Part shown: in pieces, positions 11,045 through 22,369 of the stretch
Numbering within the stretch: the stretch's first letter is position 1
Layout of the letters: the number at the start of each line of letters is the position of its first letter
NCBI RefSeq assembly: GCF_000003815.2
Contig: NC_049980.1
Location: 31,097,127-31,161,126 of the forward strand
Direction: 5' to 3'
Origin: Branchiostoma floridae
Lineage: Eukaryota; Chordata; Leptocardii; Amphioxiformes; Branchiostomatidae
DNA length: 64,000 nt
Notes under the pieces: generated by a model
What the model was told of the DNA's origin: nothing
The model's input: the letters and a program-made list of their open reading frames with translations, nothing else
Database searches by the model: none
Position numbers and translations under genes: made by a program

Positions 11045-11380
11045 NNNNNNNNNNNNNNNNNNNNNNNNNNNNNNNNNNNNNNNNNNNNNNNNNNNNNNNN
11101 NNNNNNNNNNNNNNNNNNNNNNNNNNNNNNNNNNNNNNNNNNNNNNNNNNNNNNNNNNNNNNNNNNNNNNNNNNNNNNNNNNNNNNNNNNNNNNNNNNNN
11201 NNNNNNNNNNNNNNNNNNNNNNNNNNNNNNNNNNNNNNNNNNNNNNNNNNNNNNNNNNNNNNNNNNNNNNNNNNNNNNNNNNNNNNNNNNNNNNNNNNNN
11301 NNNNNNNNNNNNNNNNNNNNNNNNNNNNNNNNNNNNNNNNNNNNNNNNNNNNNNNNNNNNNNNNNNNNNNNNNNNNNNNN
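11045..11380. other. Assembly gap (336 N)
   Basis: The run of N lies within the left, non-LINE part of the 10808-15102 insertion. Open frames drawn through it are meaningless. Confidence 1.
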
Positions 11381-11485
11381 CAGTATGAGCCATTCTGCAT
11401 GTACTACGTCTGCTCTCTCATATGTTGGGCACCTTGAGATGGGTCAATCCCCGCATGTGATTTGCATCAGCTCCGTCGCATGGGT

Positions 11486-11645
11486 CGAAACAAATCGACA
11501 CCGGTGCCGGTGTCGATTCATTCTGACCAATCAGAGGAGAGATACACACCTGCCTGGCCGGAATCTATGTGTTACTGCGTCGTAACCAATGTGGAACGGG
11601 GACTTCTGATTGGTCCGCGGCGCCTGGCTATATGATAATATTGTT
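11486..11645 (-). repeat. Dispersed CCAAT-containing repeat, copy 1
   Basis: Read on the minus strand it has ATTATCATATAGCCAGG, GGACCAATCAGAA, GTTACGACGC, a mirror-image TTCTGATTGGTC and AATCGACACCGGCACC. The copies at 37578 and 50684 carry the same blocks in the same order. The two facing CCAAT motifs make it partly self-complementary. Confidence 0.75.
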
Positions 11646-11898
11646 TCGTGTTTGACTTATTGGGTTGATATCTGTTATTATGATTATTATTAAGTTGATT
11701 AGCCTGATGATTATCTGATTCGTCAGAGATTTTAACTGACACACGAAATGGTTTTAAAAATGTATTCCACCTACCTTTTGATTTCAATTGCCAGTGAATT
11801 TGCAGTATTAACTTGTTGGAATTTATTTGTAAAATCGGCACAATTCAGTCTGAATTTTTGACTGCCAAGTTCGATTGAATAAAGTTTGATTTGATTTG

Positions 11899-14740
11899 AT
11901 ATTAGATATTGAAGTAAATAATTTTCACTTTTGTCTTGTTAATCTCTACGCACCAAACGAAGACTCTCCTTCATTTTTTAAAGAATTGGAGGAAGAAATA
12001 GCTGTTTTTGATATCAGTAATGAGAGCCTGATCGTAGTTGGTGATTATAATACAGTTCAAAACGCTCTTGTGGATAGATCAGGTGTCCAGAAACGTAATT
12101 ATCACCCTCATGCGCTGGACGCAATATCAGAAATGAAAGGAAAATTTGATCTGCATGATATATGGCGTTTTAGGAATCCAAAGCCTGTCAGGTACACTTG
12201 GTGCCGTGGGACTCAATCTAGTAGGTTAGATTATTTTCTCATTTCCTTTTCGTTGCTAAACAGAAGTGCTGTATCGCCGACAAATTTAAATCAGATCACA
12301 ATTTAATATCACTTTCATTTGTAACTTTCCCCGTGGGCCAGGATATTGGCAATTTAACCAATCACTTCTCAATGACGAAGTGTTCTGCTTTAAGACAAAA
12401 GCTGTTATGACTGAGTTTTTCCTAAACAACATCGGCATGTATTTCATGAATTTTATCCATCGAAATTATGCTAGGAAAATATGCAAAGGCTTAAATGTGT
12501 TTCGGGTGATAAAATATTGGACCCGCAAGAAATTTTGTCAGAACAAGTAATATTCTACTCTATCTAACTTATACTCTTTTGAAGAGGCCCCCACGCCTCT
12601 CACTGACCCAAACTGTAGTAAGTTGTCTCCTCCACAATATAGTAAATGTTTGTCTCATGCACAGCAACAAGATTGTGAAGGTTTGATAACAGAAGAAGAA
12701 GTTAAACATGCTATTTCAACACTCCAAAATGGTAAGGCTCCAGGGCACGACGGTATTCCGATAGAGGTATATAGGGTATTTTTCGATACTTTTAAGACAC
12801 CAATGTTACAATGTTTTAATTATGCCTTTGATAGCGGACATCTATCTGGGACCCAAAAGCAAGGAATTATTTCTCTTCTTCTCAAGAAAGATACTATTAA
12901 GGGGGTGGACAAAGATCCAAGGATAATAGGGAATTGGAGGCCACTCACCTTGTTAGGATGCGACACAAAAATTATATCCAAATGCATTGCCTTAAGAATA
13001 AAAAATGTAATCACAGATATCATTGATCAAGACCAAGCTGGTTTTATCAAAGAGCATTACGATAACGAAGAGAAACCTGGTCTAATATTCATAGCAGAGT
13101 TTAGGAAAGCGTTTGATAGATTAAGGTGGGATTTTATGTTCAAGTGTTTAGAATTCTTTGGGTTTGGCCCAGAATTGATTGAGTGGGTAAAGGTTTTATA
13201 CAGAGACACATCAAGTTCCATAATTAACAGTGGATACTTATCAAAACCCTTCCTGTAAAGTCGTGGTGTACGCCAAGGCTGTCCCTTGCCCCCTATCTTT
13301 TCATTCTCGCTGCTGAAATTCTAGCAATAAAGATCCAACCAGTCCATCAAGGGTTTACAGGTATATGGAAAATGTTCGAAAGTTTCTCAGTTTGCATATG
13401 ATGCCAATTTTACCTTTGAGCCAAAACTAGATTCATTTTATTCATTACTATCCGATATTGACGATTTTTCAAATATTTCAGGCCTTGAATCAAATGCAGA
13501 AAAATGTAAAATTCTTAGACTAGGTTCTTCAAAACATTTTAAGTTTCGTTTACCTACCCACTTACCTATACAATGGGTAGATGGAGATGTAGATATATTA
13601 GGTGCACATATTCCTGATGATATGAAGCTTATTGTTGAAACTAATATAGAACCCAGGCTAGATAAGTTAGACCGAATACTACGTCCATGGAAGGGTAAAT
13701 CGTTATCGCTGTATGGCAAAATAACAGTTGTTAACTCTCTAGTAGTTCCCCAATTCACTCATTTACTCCAGACCTTACCATCACCAAATGATTCTTTTTT
13801 TAAAAGATATGAACAAAAGATTTTTTCGTTTACTTGGGAGGACGGTCCAGAAAAAGTCGCCTGAAAAGTACTTTATAACTCAACAGAAAATGGTGGTTTA
13901 AATTTGATTAACTTACGTGTTTTCGACCAAACTTTAAAAGCTTCTTGGATTCCGAAGTTGTATTTTCACCCAGAATGGTTCTCATCGATGATGATACATT
14001 ATAACCCACGTTTGAGTTTGCAGTTACTACCCTTTTTTTCAACTGTCGACGTCGTCAATTACTTTTCTTAAGTTAAAAGGCTTTATTTCTGAAGCGTTAG
14101 CTGCTTGGTGTAAATTTCAACATACAGAATCCGAGACACCAGCTAGTGTACGCCAACAGATTCTATAGATGGAACAACTCAAGTATCACCATTGATTGTA
14201 GACCTATTATTTTTAATGCACTCTTGAATAGAAAAGTTATCTTTGTAAATGATTTATTGTCAGAAGATGGACAACTGATGTCTTACTACGATTTTTGTTC
14301 CTGATACTTGCGATCCATTGCGATATCAGCAGCTTATTGCTTCTATTCCATCGAAATGGAAAACATTGCTAATGAGAGAGTCATCAAGAAATGTAGTTTG
14401 TGTACCTCATCAGAAGAATTACATGTGGTTAAGCCAAGTTAAGATAAACAAATCTATTTACAATTTCTACAAACAGGATGCTACGAATCTGGAATCTAAT
14501 AGAAACTAATTTATGTTCTTTTTGCAACAGTGATGAGAAGAGTTATGTACATGTTTTTTATGAATGTATTTATGATGTCTCCTTCTGGAGAAAAGTGCAG
14601 GAATGGTTATTACAGGAATGTGGCTTAGATATTCATTTAACAAGTTTTTTAATTATTTTTGGAGACCTATCAACAAATGCATCATCCGTAACAAAAATGA
14701 TAATCTTATTAGGAAAACTGTTTATTTTTTAGTCTAGATC
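11899..14740 (+). pseudogene. L1/Tx1-like ORF2, inactivated
   Basis: This is a broken LINE polyprotein in several frames. At 11899-12306 is the later part of an L1-type endonuclease (LVNLYAPNEDSP, VVGDYNT, YTWCRGTQSSRLDYFLIS). At 12623-13258 come RT motifs NGKAPGHDG, GNWRPLTLLGCD and FRKAFDRLRWDF. A TAA at 13256 falls just before SRGVRQGCPL, and a one-base slip there changes frame to PYLFILAAEILA. Motif C reads QFAYDANF instead of the usual F/YADD type, and the motif A aspartate is replaced (AEFRKAFD). Both changes remove catalytic aspartates. The distal connection domain continues at 13622-13864 (MKLIVETNIEPRLDKLD, RPWKGKSLSLYGKITVVNSL) and beyond 14318. It is dead in sequence and probably old. 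Confidence 0.9.
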
Positions 14741-15704
14741 TTCAAAAAGGTTAAATTGCAACTCTTTCAAAAGGCTAGTATTATTTTATGAAAAGACCGA
14801 ATATCTTATTGCGTCTCGGAGAGGGAAGCTGGAGAGGCACCGGGGTAAGTGGCGATCTTTATGTAATGCTTAAGTTTCATCTTTTTTTTACCATACTGTC
14901 TCATTATTTACCGATTTATCAATTTTCTTTACGTAAAGCTTAAGTTGCATCTTTATCTATCATACTATATCAATATTTATCAATTTATTAATTTCTTTGT
15001 GACGCATCTGCTAGGGGTGGCTTCATCTGTGTTTTTGTAATGTTTGTATGTTTTGTTTATCGTAATGGAAAATGAATAAATATCTAATAAAAAAATTCAA
15101 AAAAGAGGTAACTGCAATTTAGGTTTCTTCAACTATAACAAAATCTCAGCCTCCTTCGCAGATTTCTTCCAACGCCGGAGGGAATTTTAATGTGGGGGGG
15201 GGGGGGCTCTGAGTTGCGATTTTCAACATGGGATGAGGTTCTCTTATTCTGGTTAAGACCTAACGCCGCCACGTCCATTCCAAGTTGCTTGCCCTAAGTG
15301 TTCTTTCAAGACCCCGGTATATAGCATGTAGGTGTATAGACGACTTTGTGGCTGTAAACCGATCTCTCTCCCCCGGCATTGGGAAACCCTAACCATGCTG
15401 GAAATCGAGAATAAGCGCTGCCCAAAAGAAAATAAATGCCGGCGCTCCAACAAGTCTGCTAAGCAGGATACTTCTGGTATCGCAGACAGACGAGAAATAG
15501 TATAGAAATAGTGCACATTGCCATGGAAGAGGTCGTGAGTATTGGCTTTAAGAAAACAAATTAGCGCATTTCTCTTATCACATTGTCTGTAGTTGCAGTA
15601 AGTAATAACTCAACACTTTCAGACTGGACGCCAAAAAGGATTACGTTTTTGTATGGGTGCCGACGCTATCTTTTACAACAGTGTGCAAAAAATATAAAGT
15701 AATT

Positions 15705-15845
15705 TTTACGTCGATGTAGATTTGACATCTGGGTAGTAAGATACGTCAAATAGCAATTACTCAAGCAACTGGATATGATTTTGGAAACGGTTAGACGTTT
15801 CAGATCACTCATTGATGAAAGAAAACGGATGTTATCGAGATCTAA
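15705..15845 (-). repeat. Retrozyme-like dispersed repeat, partial copy
   Basis: The copy shares ACGTCGATGTA, a TAAGATAC block, TTACTCAAGCAACTGGATAT and GACGTTTCAGAT with the copies at 28811-29245 and 49295-49440. On the minus strand it keeps GAAAC plus GTC (15794-15801) and an ATCA/TGAT hairpin, but the CTGANGA box is missing. Confidence 0.7.
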
Positions 15846-16317
15846 AATGTCCGACAATTTGCTAAATCATATCCAGTTCCTTCAGTAATAACTATTTGAC
15901 GCAATGTCCTGTTCATGAAAACGATTTTAAAAATCAATTCTAAAATGGTGAAATTTAACTCAACAAGAAATGCACTTACGTATCGTCTTGAGATTGAATT
16001 AGTTCATTTTCTTGTTCAGAGTACTGTAAGTGAGTTGATTTTAAGATGCATATGGGCGCCCGGCCCCTTGAAGTCTGTCAGAAGTTTAAGCAAAGAGCAG
16101 TACGTGGGCGAAGGTAAAGCTAGCCATATGGCATATATAGCCATTTTGAGGCCAAAGGGTCACTGGGTCGCTTTCCAGCTTGTCTTTGGAACGGTATTTA
16201 GAGGCGAAGCTCAACCCTTTCGCCAACTCTTTACCTCCCCAACCGAACCATCTTGTACACAGGATGAAGATATGAAAGTCGTGTAAAGTGTCTTTCTGAA
16301 GGCCTCGGAATCGGAAT

Positions 16318-16700
16318 GAGCCGGTGCCACAGAGATCTCGCCCCCCGTTATCTCGCCACAGCCCCCCCCCCCCTCCCCTCCCGGGGCGAAATAACTAGCG
16401 ATCTCCCCGGCTAGTGATCTCACCACCTACCACCACCCCTCTAGCGATTTCGCCCCCTTCCCCCAAAAAAACGGGTTTACATAACATTTTAGAAGTTGAT
16501 TAGTATAAATCACAAAATGCAGTTTCAGAATGGTATAAGTACACGAGTCTGATACATAACTCTACCCATAGTGTTAATATGCACGTGTAATATGATACAC
16601 GAATGGAGAGTGTTTCCGGTTATTCAACAGATTGTTTTGGATAATTGGCTTTTACCACTTGGCATGTCTTGCTCGGTAGTGTTATCCGGCGTCCAGGGAG
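16318..16700. repeat. GC-rich TIR element, partial copy
   Basis: It begins GCCGGTGCCACAGAGATCTC, then CGCCCC tracts with CTAGCGATTTCGCCCCC. The adjoining ACGGGTTTACATAACATTTT and ATAAATCACAAAATGCAGTT blocks appear in inverse orientation at 40640-40740. It is therefore one end of the same element as 39747-40904. Confidence 0.7.
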
Positions 16701-17421
16701 GGTCCACTAATTGAGCAGGAAAGCATCGCGACGCATGTTGAAACAAACGCATGCTTGGTATCTAATCCATTTCAGCAAAGTAAGTGGGCTGCCGTAGTTC
16801 CTGCATGCCTGAAGACTTCCGTAGTGATGTACACGCATATTCAGGACCGTCTATTTATCCATTATTTCATCTTGAGGACTCCTTGGTGGCACCTTCAGCT
16901 TTTTTGCTGATTTCCAAGGCAGCCCAGGTAGCAAAACCAAAATCATACATAATTAACATAATGGAACTGTAAAATGTACAATGAAATCAAAGAATTAATG
17001 ATTACAAATGGTATAAATAATACAAATTTTTTTTGATGCAGCTGTGGAAAGTATACCATAGACCCAATGAATATCATAGGTTCAAAAGATCTCGATATGC
17101 TGAATGTATATGTACATTACTGCTTTCACTCAGCTGCATTAAGTCATTCTCACACCTTGGAAGGAAACCATGTCATGAATATACATGCACATTATCACCT
17201 TTTCTGTTACCATGAGCCTCCATATACATGTAATTATCATATCCAAGGGTCTGTAAAATCATATCCCGGGTCTGTAAAAGTGGATTTTTTCAATGTAGAC
17301 GAAAGAGACGAATGCATCATTTTTAAATACATTTTCTCTTCTCTTCTTTCATACTGATGGGCCTCATTGATTAAGATTAACAGCAGGGTTACAAACAAAC
17401 TTACAGCCATCTTATGGAAAA

Positions 17422-18386
17422 GCTGTAGAGGCCATGGTTGGCTATATGTGTGACAGCCTTAACCATGGTCTGGAGAAGGTTGGGAGGCTATGGTCGGCTA
17501 TGTGTGATAGGGGCTTAACACCCAACCATGTTCTGGAGAAGGTCGGGAGGCCATGCTCGGCTATGTGTGACAGGGGCTTAACTCCCAACCATGGTCTGGA
17601 GAAGGTTGGAGAGGCTATAGTCGGCTATGTGTGACAGGGGCTTAACTCCCAACTATGTTCTGGAGAAGGTTGGGAGGCCATGGTCGGCTATGTGTGACAG
17701 GGGCTTAACTCTCAACCATGGTTTGAAGAAGGTTGGGAGGCCATGGTCAGCTATGTGTGACAGGGGCTTTACTCCCAACCATGGTTTGAAGAAGGTTGGG
17801 AGGCCATGGTCGGCTATGTGTGACAGCCTTAACACCCAACCATGGTCTGGAGAAGGTCCGGAGGCCATGGTCGGCTATGTGTGACAGCCTTAACACCCAA
17901 CCATGGTCTGGAGAAGGTCCGGAGGCCATGGTTGGCTATGTGTGACAGGGGCTTAACTACCAACCATGGTCTGGAGAAGGTCGGGAGGCCATGGTCGGCT
18001 ATGTGTGACAGCCTTAACACCCAACCATGGTCTGGAGAAGGTCCGGAGGCCATGGTTGGCTATGTGTGACAGGGGCTTAACTACCAACCATGGTCTGGAG
18101 AAGGTCGGGAGGCCATGGTTGGCTATGTGTGACAGGGGCTTAACTCCCAACCATGGTCTGGAGAAGGTCGGGAGGCCATGGTTGGCTATGTGTGACAGGG
18201 GCTTAACTCCCAACCATGGTCTGGAGAAGGTTGGGAGGCCATGGTTGGCTATGTGTGACAGGGGCTTAACTCCCAACCATGGTCTGGAGAAGGTTGGGAG
18301 GCCATGGTTGGCTATGTGTGACAGGGGCTTAACTCCCAACCATGGTCTGGAGAAGGTTGGGAGGCCATGGTTGGCTATGTGTGACA
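17422..18386 (+). repeat. Minisatellite, ~15 copies of a 61-63 bp unit
   Basis: Units are highly alike: TGTGACAGGGGCTTAACTCC, CAACCATGGTCTGGAGAAGG, then TTGGGAGGCCATGGTTGGCT. A two-base-shorter variant has CAGCCTTAACACCC. Period 63 was measured between 18133 and 18196. Each unit contains CCAACCATGG and its exact complement CCATGGTTGG about 19 bases apart, so each can fold into a hairpin. Because 63 is a multiple of three, long ORFs of about 156 codons appear on both strands. I regard them as artefacts. Confidence 0.95.
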
Positions 18387-19180
18387 TAGGAACACATAGC
18401 CAACAGAACACATTCGACACCAATCCCAATAGGTAGGACCAGTACAGTAATTTTGAGCATTTTTAGGAGACAACGGAAGACTTCCTATCTTTAAAATGAC
18501 GTACGAGCCGCGAAATTCTTAGTTTTAAGAAAAAGTTTAACTTTTAGTCCCAAACAATATAAATTGTTCACAAATGCTGGCTATCCGCCATCCAACTTTG
18601 GTTCAATGCGTCATTCTACATATTTCTCCCTTGATACCATAGCAAACGTTACATTTAAAAATCTTACTATCTATCTTTTTTGCCAATTCTTTGTCCTTAG
18701 CCAATTTTTTTAATTGCGTAATAGTAATTGATGAATAAGGTTCCAAAAATCTGCTTCTTGCGTTGCCAACATAAGGCGAAAGTCTGTTTGTAACGGTTGA
18801 AGTTTTTGTCATATTCCACTCACAAAACCATAGGGACATAGTTAAAGGAGAGAAAGTATATACAGTAGTTGTTTTTCTTCTTTTTCGTCTACCATTTCGT
18901 TCAAAACTATACATCTCTGTCTTTTTATACATGTGTATTGGCGACCAATTTGTCAAGGAAGAATAGTAAGCCAATTCCCATCTATTCGATATGTATAACG
19001 TTAAATCATTCAAGTTTTTTTGATAAATGTATTCTGCTTTTTTTTTTAGATCGGTTCAAAACTTGTATTGTGATATGGGAACCAAGTGACCTGAAATTCA
19101 AATGTGGTATGAAGGTGCCTTGGTCTACTTGTTTTGTACTATTCACCGGTGAAGAATTATTTGCTTTGGCATCTAATGAA

Positions 19181-20059
19181 CGAGGGGTGATCAATAAGTC
19201 CTCGGCCTCACCAAGAAATAACAAGCACAACTTAGATTTTCAGGCGAAACTTCATAGTATGAAGTCTTTTATCAATATCCTCCAAATTTCAAATCATTGG
19301 AGTCATTACTTTTCAGGCATTCGTTTTTTCTAAATTAGAAGGTAAGTGGCGAGAAAAAAGTGGTGTGAATTGTGATGAGACATGTGTGGGCCGAGTTCCC
19401 CATGCCGTAAATTAACAAAAGACATTGTCAAAATGTTTGATAATGATTCTCTTCCTATTTCAAGCAAAAAGAATTGGGTTTCTAACTTCCAGCAGCGCAA
19501 ATTGACCCGCACACTCAGGTCAGGTCAATTGTCCACGTTTTTTCCTTCTCCCTCACCTAACGTTACCGGGTGTCGCCTGCAAAGTGATGATCACAATAAT
19601 TTGAATTTTGGTACAAATTTATATAAGACTTTATACTTGACATCTATGCTTCGAAATCTGAGCTGAGCTTATTATATCTCGGTAAATCCGAGGACTTATT
19701 GATAACCCCACGTACATGTATAAAGTCTTATATAAATGTGTACCAAAATTCAAATTATTGTGATCATTATATTGCAGGCGACACCCAGTAACGTTAGGTA
19801 AGTTATAACGAAAAAAAAAGTGGACAATTGATCTGCAACTTGAGGTGTGAGATCAAATTGTCTGATCATACTTCACCCTTCTTTTTCTCGCCACTTACCT
19901 TCTAATTTAGAAAAAACGAATGCCTGGAAAGTAATGACTCCAATGATTTGAAATTTGGAGGATATTGATAAAAGACTTCATACTATGAAGTTCCGCCTGA
20001 AAATCTGAGTTGTGCTTGTTATTTCTTGGTGAGGCCGAGGACTTATTGATCACCCCTCG
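19181..20059. mobile_element. Long foldback element with mariner-like ends, copy 1
   Basis: The two halves are near-complete reverse complements over ~880 bp. The left end CGAGGGGTGATCAATAAGTC and the right end ACTTATTGATCACCCCTCG match. Internal marks such as AAGGTAAGTGGCGAGAAAAA and GTGTCGCCTGC have mirror partners. TA follows the right end. The ends resemble those of the mariner remnant at 25316 (CGAGGGGCGTTCAATAAGTA). A second copy is at 45014-45876. ORFs crossing it are not genes. Confidence 0.85.
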
Positions 20060-20723
20060 TACATTGTTGTCTCCTGTCAAATGCTCGTGATCCTTAATCG
20101 TTAGTAATGGTTTTTATCTAATCTAAACTGGCTCCCTGTGAAGTACCTATAAGCACGCGGTACAAGTATACAGTAGACAGATCTGCATCTGTATAGCCGG
20201 TATAACCACCCCTAGCCTCAACACACCAGTATTGCAGGCATGTGGCGCGGCAGCAGCTGGTTATATCACACCGAACGACTTGTCACACCTTTGCACATCT
20301 AATTGCAAGCGTTGTTTGAAACTATTCAGTACGGATGACTCTGCTGTGCTTGGTGGCACTCTGCGATAGTTATAAGGGGAAAAACAAACTTTGAACACCT
20401 CAAACCCTCCTTGATAACTCTGTTTTTCTACTTTTCTGCTAGCCCTCATGCCTCCTGGAAGAAGTGGTCCTTGTAGTTAATTGATCGCCGGTGAGATAAT
20501 GGACTTGGAATACGCTGAGAAGGCACTTATCGATGTCCTGTGGAGGTCAACTCTCACGGGCACTTTACAGGTTTTGAGGTGAACCATTGACGCGGGCACT
20601 CTATCAGTTTGTTGAGTTAATCAATGCCAGTTCGACGAGGGACATTCAACACGCTCTCGGCCTCACCTATGCTAGAAACAAGGTGCGCAAGTCTAATTTC
20701 GGGGCATAGTTATGTAACCTTAA

Positions 20724-20901
20724 GGTGGACTCTCGGTGTGGCCCTGCGGGGTTCGCTCACTGCGGCACTGATTTGTTACTTTCACAATTTTCAAAAAGTA
20801 TGACCTAGAAGACAACAAAATTCACAAATCGGAAGACAATTGCGTCATCTACGAACCCCGCAGTGTCGCACCGATGCCGCAAGTTCAGTGAGAGTACACC
20901 A
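20724..20901. mobile_element. piggyBac-like MITE (TTAA flanks)
   Basis: This 178-bp palindromic element has GGTGGACTCTC at the left and GAGAGTACACC at the right, with mirrored CTGCGGGGTTCG and CGAACCCCGCAG inside. TTAA sits on both sides (20720-20723 and 20902-20905), the target duplication typical of piggyBac. It is too small to code. Confidence 0.65.
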
Positions 20902-21125
20902 TTAACTAAGAACTTCCGACGATGTATGCTGCGTTTTCGCAGACCTCCCTAGATCTATGTAGGATACGGAAAGGTGGATGAAGGAAGAATGACGACTCGT
21001 TTGTTGGATGAATGAATTTATTTTAATTCTGTGCTCACGATTACAGGATAAGAACAGAAGACATCACAAGTTATACAACATTTACAATGGCTCCGTCAGT
21101 AGTTTCATGAGGTTGGTTTATCAAT

Positions 21126-21242
21126 GAATAAAGAGAATATTTTACACAACCACAACTTTCATTTCTGATGAAGGTGACAGACGGTCACCGAAACGTCGGG
21201 GTGACAGTGAAGTTATGTTTGGGAAAATGAGTATCTTTATTC
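21126..21242 (+). ncRNA. Hammerhead-ribozyme-like motif in a long hairpin
   Basis: CTGATGA at 21165-21171 is followed by one extra A, a perfect 6-bp stem (GGTGAC 21173-21178 and GTCACC 21184-21189, loop AGACG), then GAAAC (21190-21194) and GTC (21195-21197). The order is that of a hammerhead core with a minimal palindromic ACGT stem III. Outside it, AACTTT pairs with GAAGTT (stem I) and TGAATAAAGA at 21126 with TCTTTATTCA near 21232. The extra A before stem II is unlike textbook hammerheads but recurs in this window's other copies. Penelope-like elements and retrozymes are known hosts of such motifs. Activity is unproven. Confidence 0.6.
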
Positions 21243-21299
21243 ACTTATAATGGCTAATGCATGCATACTACATTCTACTACACACAGGTTCAGCTTTTT

Positions 21300-21580
21300 C
21301 AAATATATATATCTGATTGTTGTAAATATAAAGTAAATCTCAGAATAAAGTGACTCTCATCTTCTTGTCTCGCTCCTGAATGCAACTATAAATGCACGGG
21401 CCGATGGAGCTTATAAAACGTACTGAATATGTGAATGAATAAAGGATATAAATTGTCCTGTGCTATGTAACTATGGAAAACATAGAAACGTATATTACCA
21501 TTGCAATTATATATATCTGATTGTTGTAAATATGAAGTAAATCTCAGAATAAAGTGACTCTCATCTTCTGTCTTACTTAC
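21300..21580. repeat. Pair of ~72-bp direct repeats
   Basis: ATATATATCTGATTGTTGTA followed by AATCTCAGAATAAAGTGACT occurs at about 21303-21368 and again at 21508-21575, some 207 bp apart, with only a few differences. The intervening segment resembles 53880-53950. Confidence 0.8.
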
Positions 21581-21794
21581 ATTGCCAGCGAATTCTGTAC
21601 TGCAAAGGCTATCAACCTTTGAGGAGAGAGGCGCATGGGATCTGGACCTTCAGCGTTTCTAACGTCTCCGGAGGCTAATTAAGCAAGAGCCTATCTGTTA
21701 CATGTTCGTCAAGGCGTGACGCACGGGAGTAGCGATTCCACGTGAGGGGGGCTTCCGGGGGATAACAACTGTCGAACCTCATCATGTCCACGTG

Positions 21795-22035
21795 GGTGTT
21801 TATCCTTAGTCTCTACCAGACTCCATAGGTCGCTGGGAAACCCATAGAAATGAAACAAATAGAGGTAAGCCGCCAGAGAAGTACAGCCGGCTAGGGAACA
21901 GCTTGCAACCTACGTGGATCGGATAGTGTTTTTACTGGCCGGCCTACTACCATAGCGTACTCTATATTTGTCCAATTTCTACAATTAGACCACCGATCCA
22001 CGGAGCCTGGTAGAGGCTAGCATACCCTCACCCTA
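21795..22035. mobile_element. Foldback MITE, family A, diverged copy
   Basis: Left-arm CTCTACCAGACTCCATAGGTCGC and AATAGAGG are mirrored at the right by TATATTTGTCCAATTTCTAC and GGAGCCTGGTAGAGGCTAGC. The same arms are better preserved at 34302-34710. Confidence 0.65.
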
Positions 22036-22369
22036 GGCTACCATCAGCGTGTCGAATAACGCATCACTCAACCGCTCTTTTCGTAATAGTTGGGTCTTTA
22101 TTCATCGTTTATTTGATATGTCGGAACGTTGTTGTTGAAGAGGTTAATCAGTCACGTATGTTTACAATTATTAATAATTTTCTTCCAACAGTGATGTTTA
22201 TTAAAGGTAGAGAACGTACTATATGTCGGAACGCTTTTGGGGAGGAAGTTCGTTTCCAAGCTTAAGTTTCCTAGGACTGTATTGACCTACTGCCAAAGGA
22301 AGTTTTCTTTTATTCCAAGTTTTTTTTTTGGCAAGAACAAGAGAACGATGTTCGAGCGAGCGGAAAGCT

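Larger units (their letters stand above)
10808..15102 (+). mobile_element. L1/Tx1-like insertion, apparently chimeric, with 17-bp target-site duplication
   Basis: AAGAGGTAACTGCAATT lies at 10791-10807 and again at 15103-15119, and the flanking tandem repeat joins up across it, so 10808-15102 entered as one event. The right part (from about 11900) is a 5'-truncated L1/Tx1-type LINE ending in an A-rich tail near 15085-15102. The left part (10808-11900) shows no LINE coding sequence. It ends with AATAAA at 11878 and a (TTTGA)n tract at 11884-11901, like the 3' end of another transcript. This is the arrangement expected when the reverse transcriptase jumps from LINE RNA to a second RNA. A nested insertion is the alternative. 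A gap at 11045-11380 limits certainty. Confidence 0.8.

Noticed and set aside
10978-11585. Long ORFs across 11045-11380
   Set aside because: They consist mainly of N.
17953-18436. Overlapping ORFs of 156-158 codons on both strands
   Set aside because: They follow the 63-bp minisatellite period exactly, on both strands, with no domain or splice context.
18603-19013. 136-codon minus-strand ORF with CNVC and basic stretches
   Set aside because: No recognised family, AT-rich, and next to a foldback element. Without transcript support it is not distinguishable from chance.
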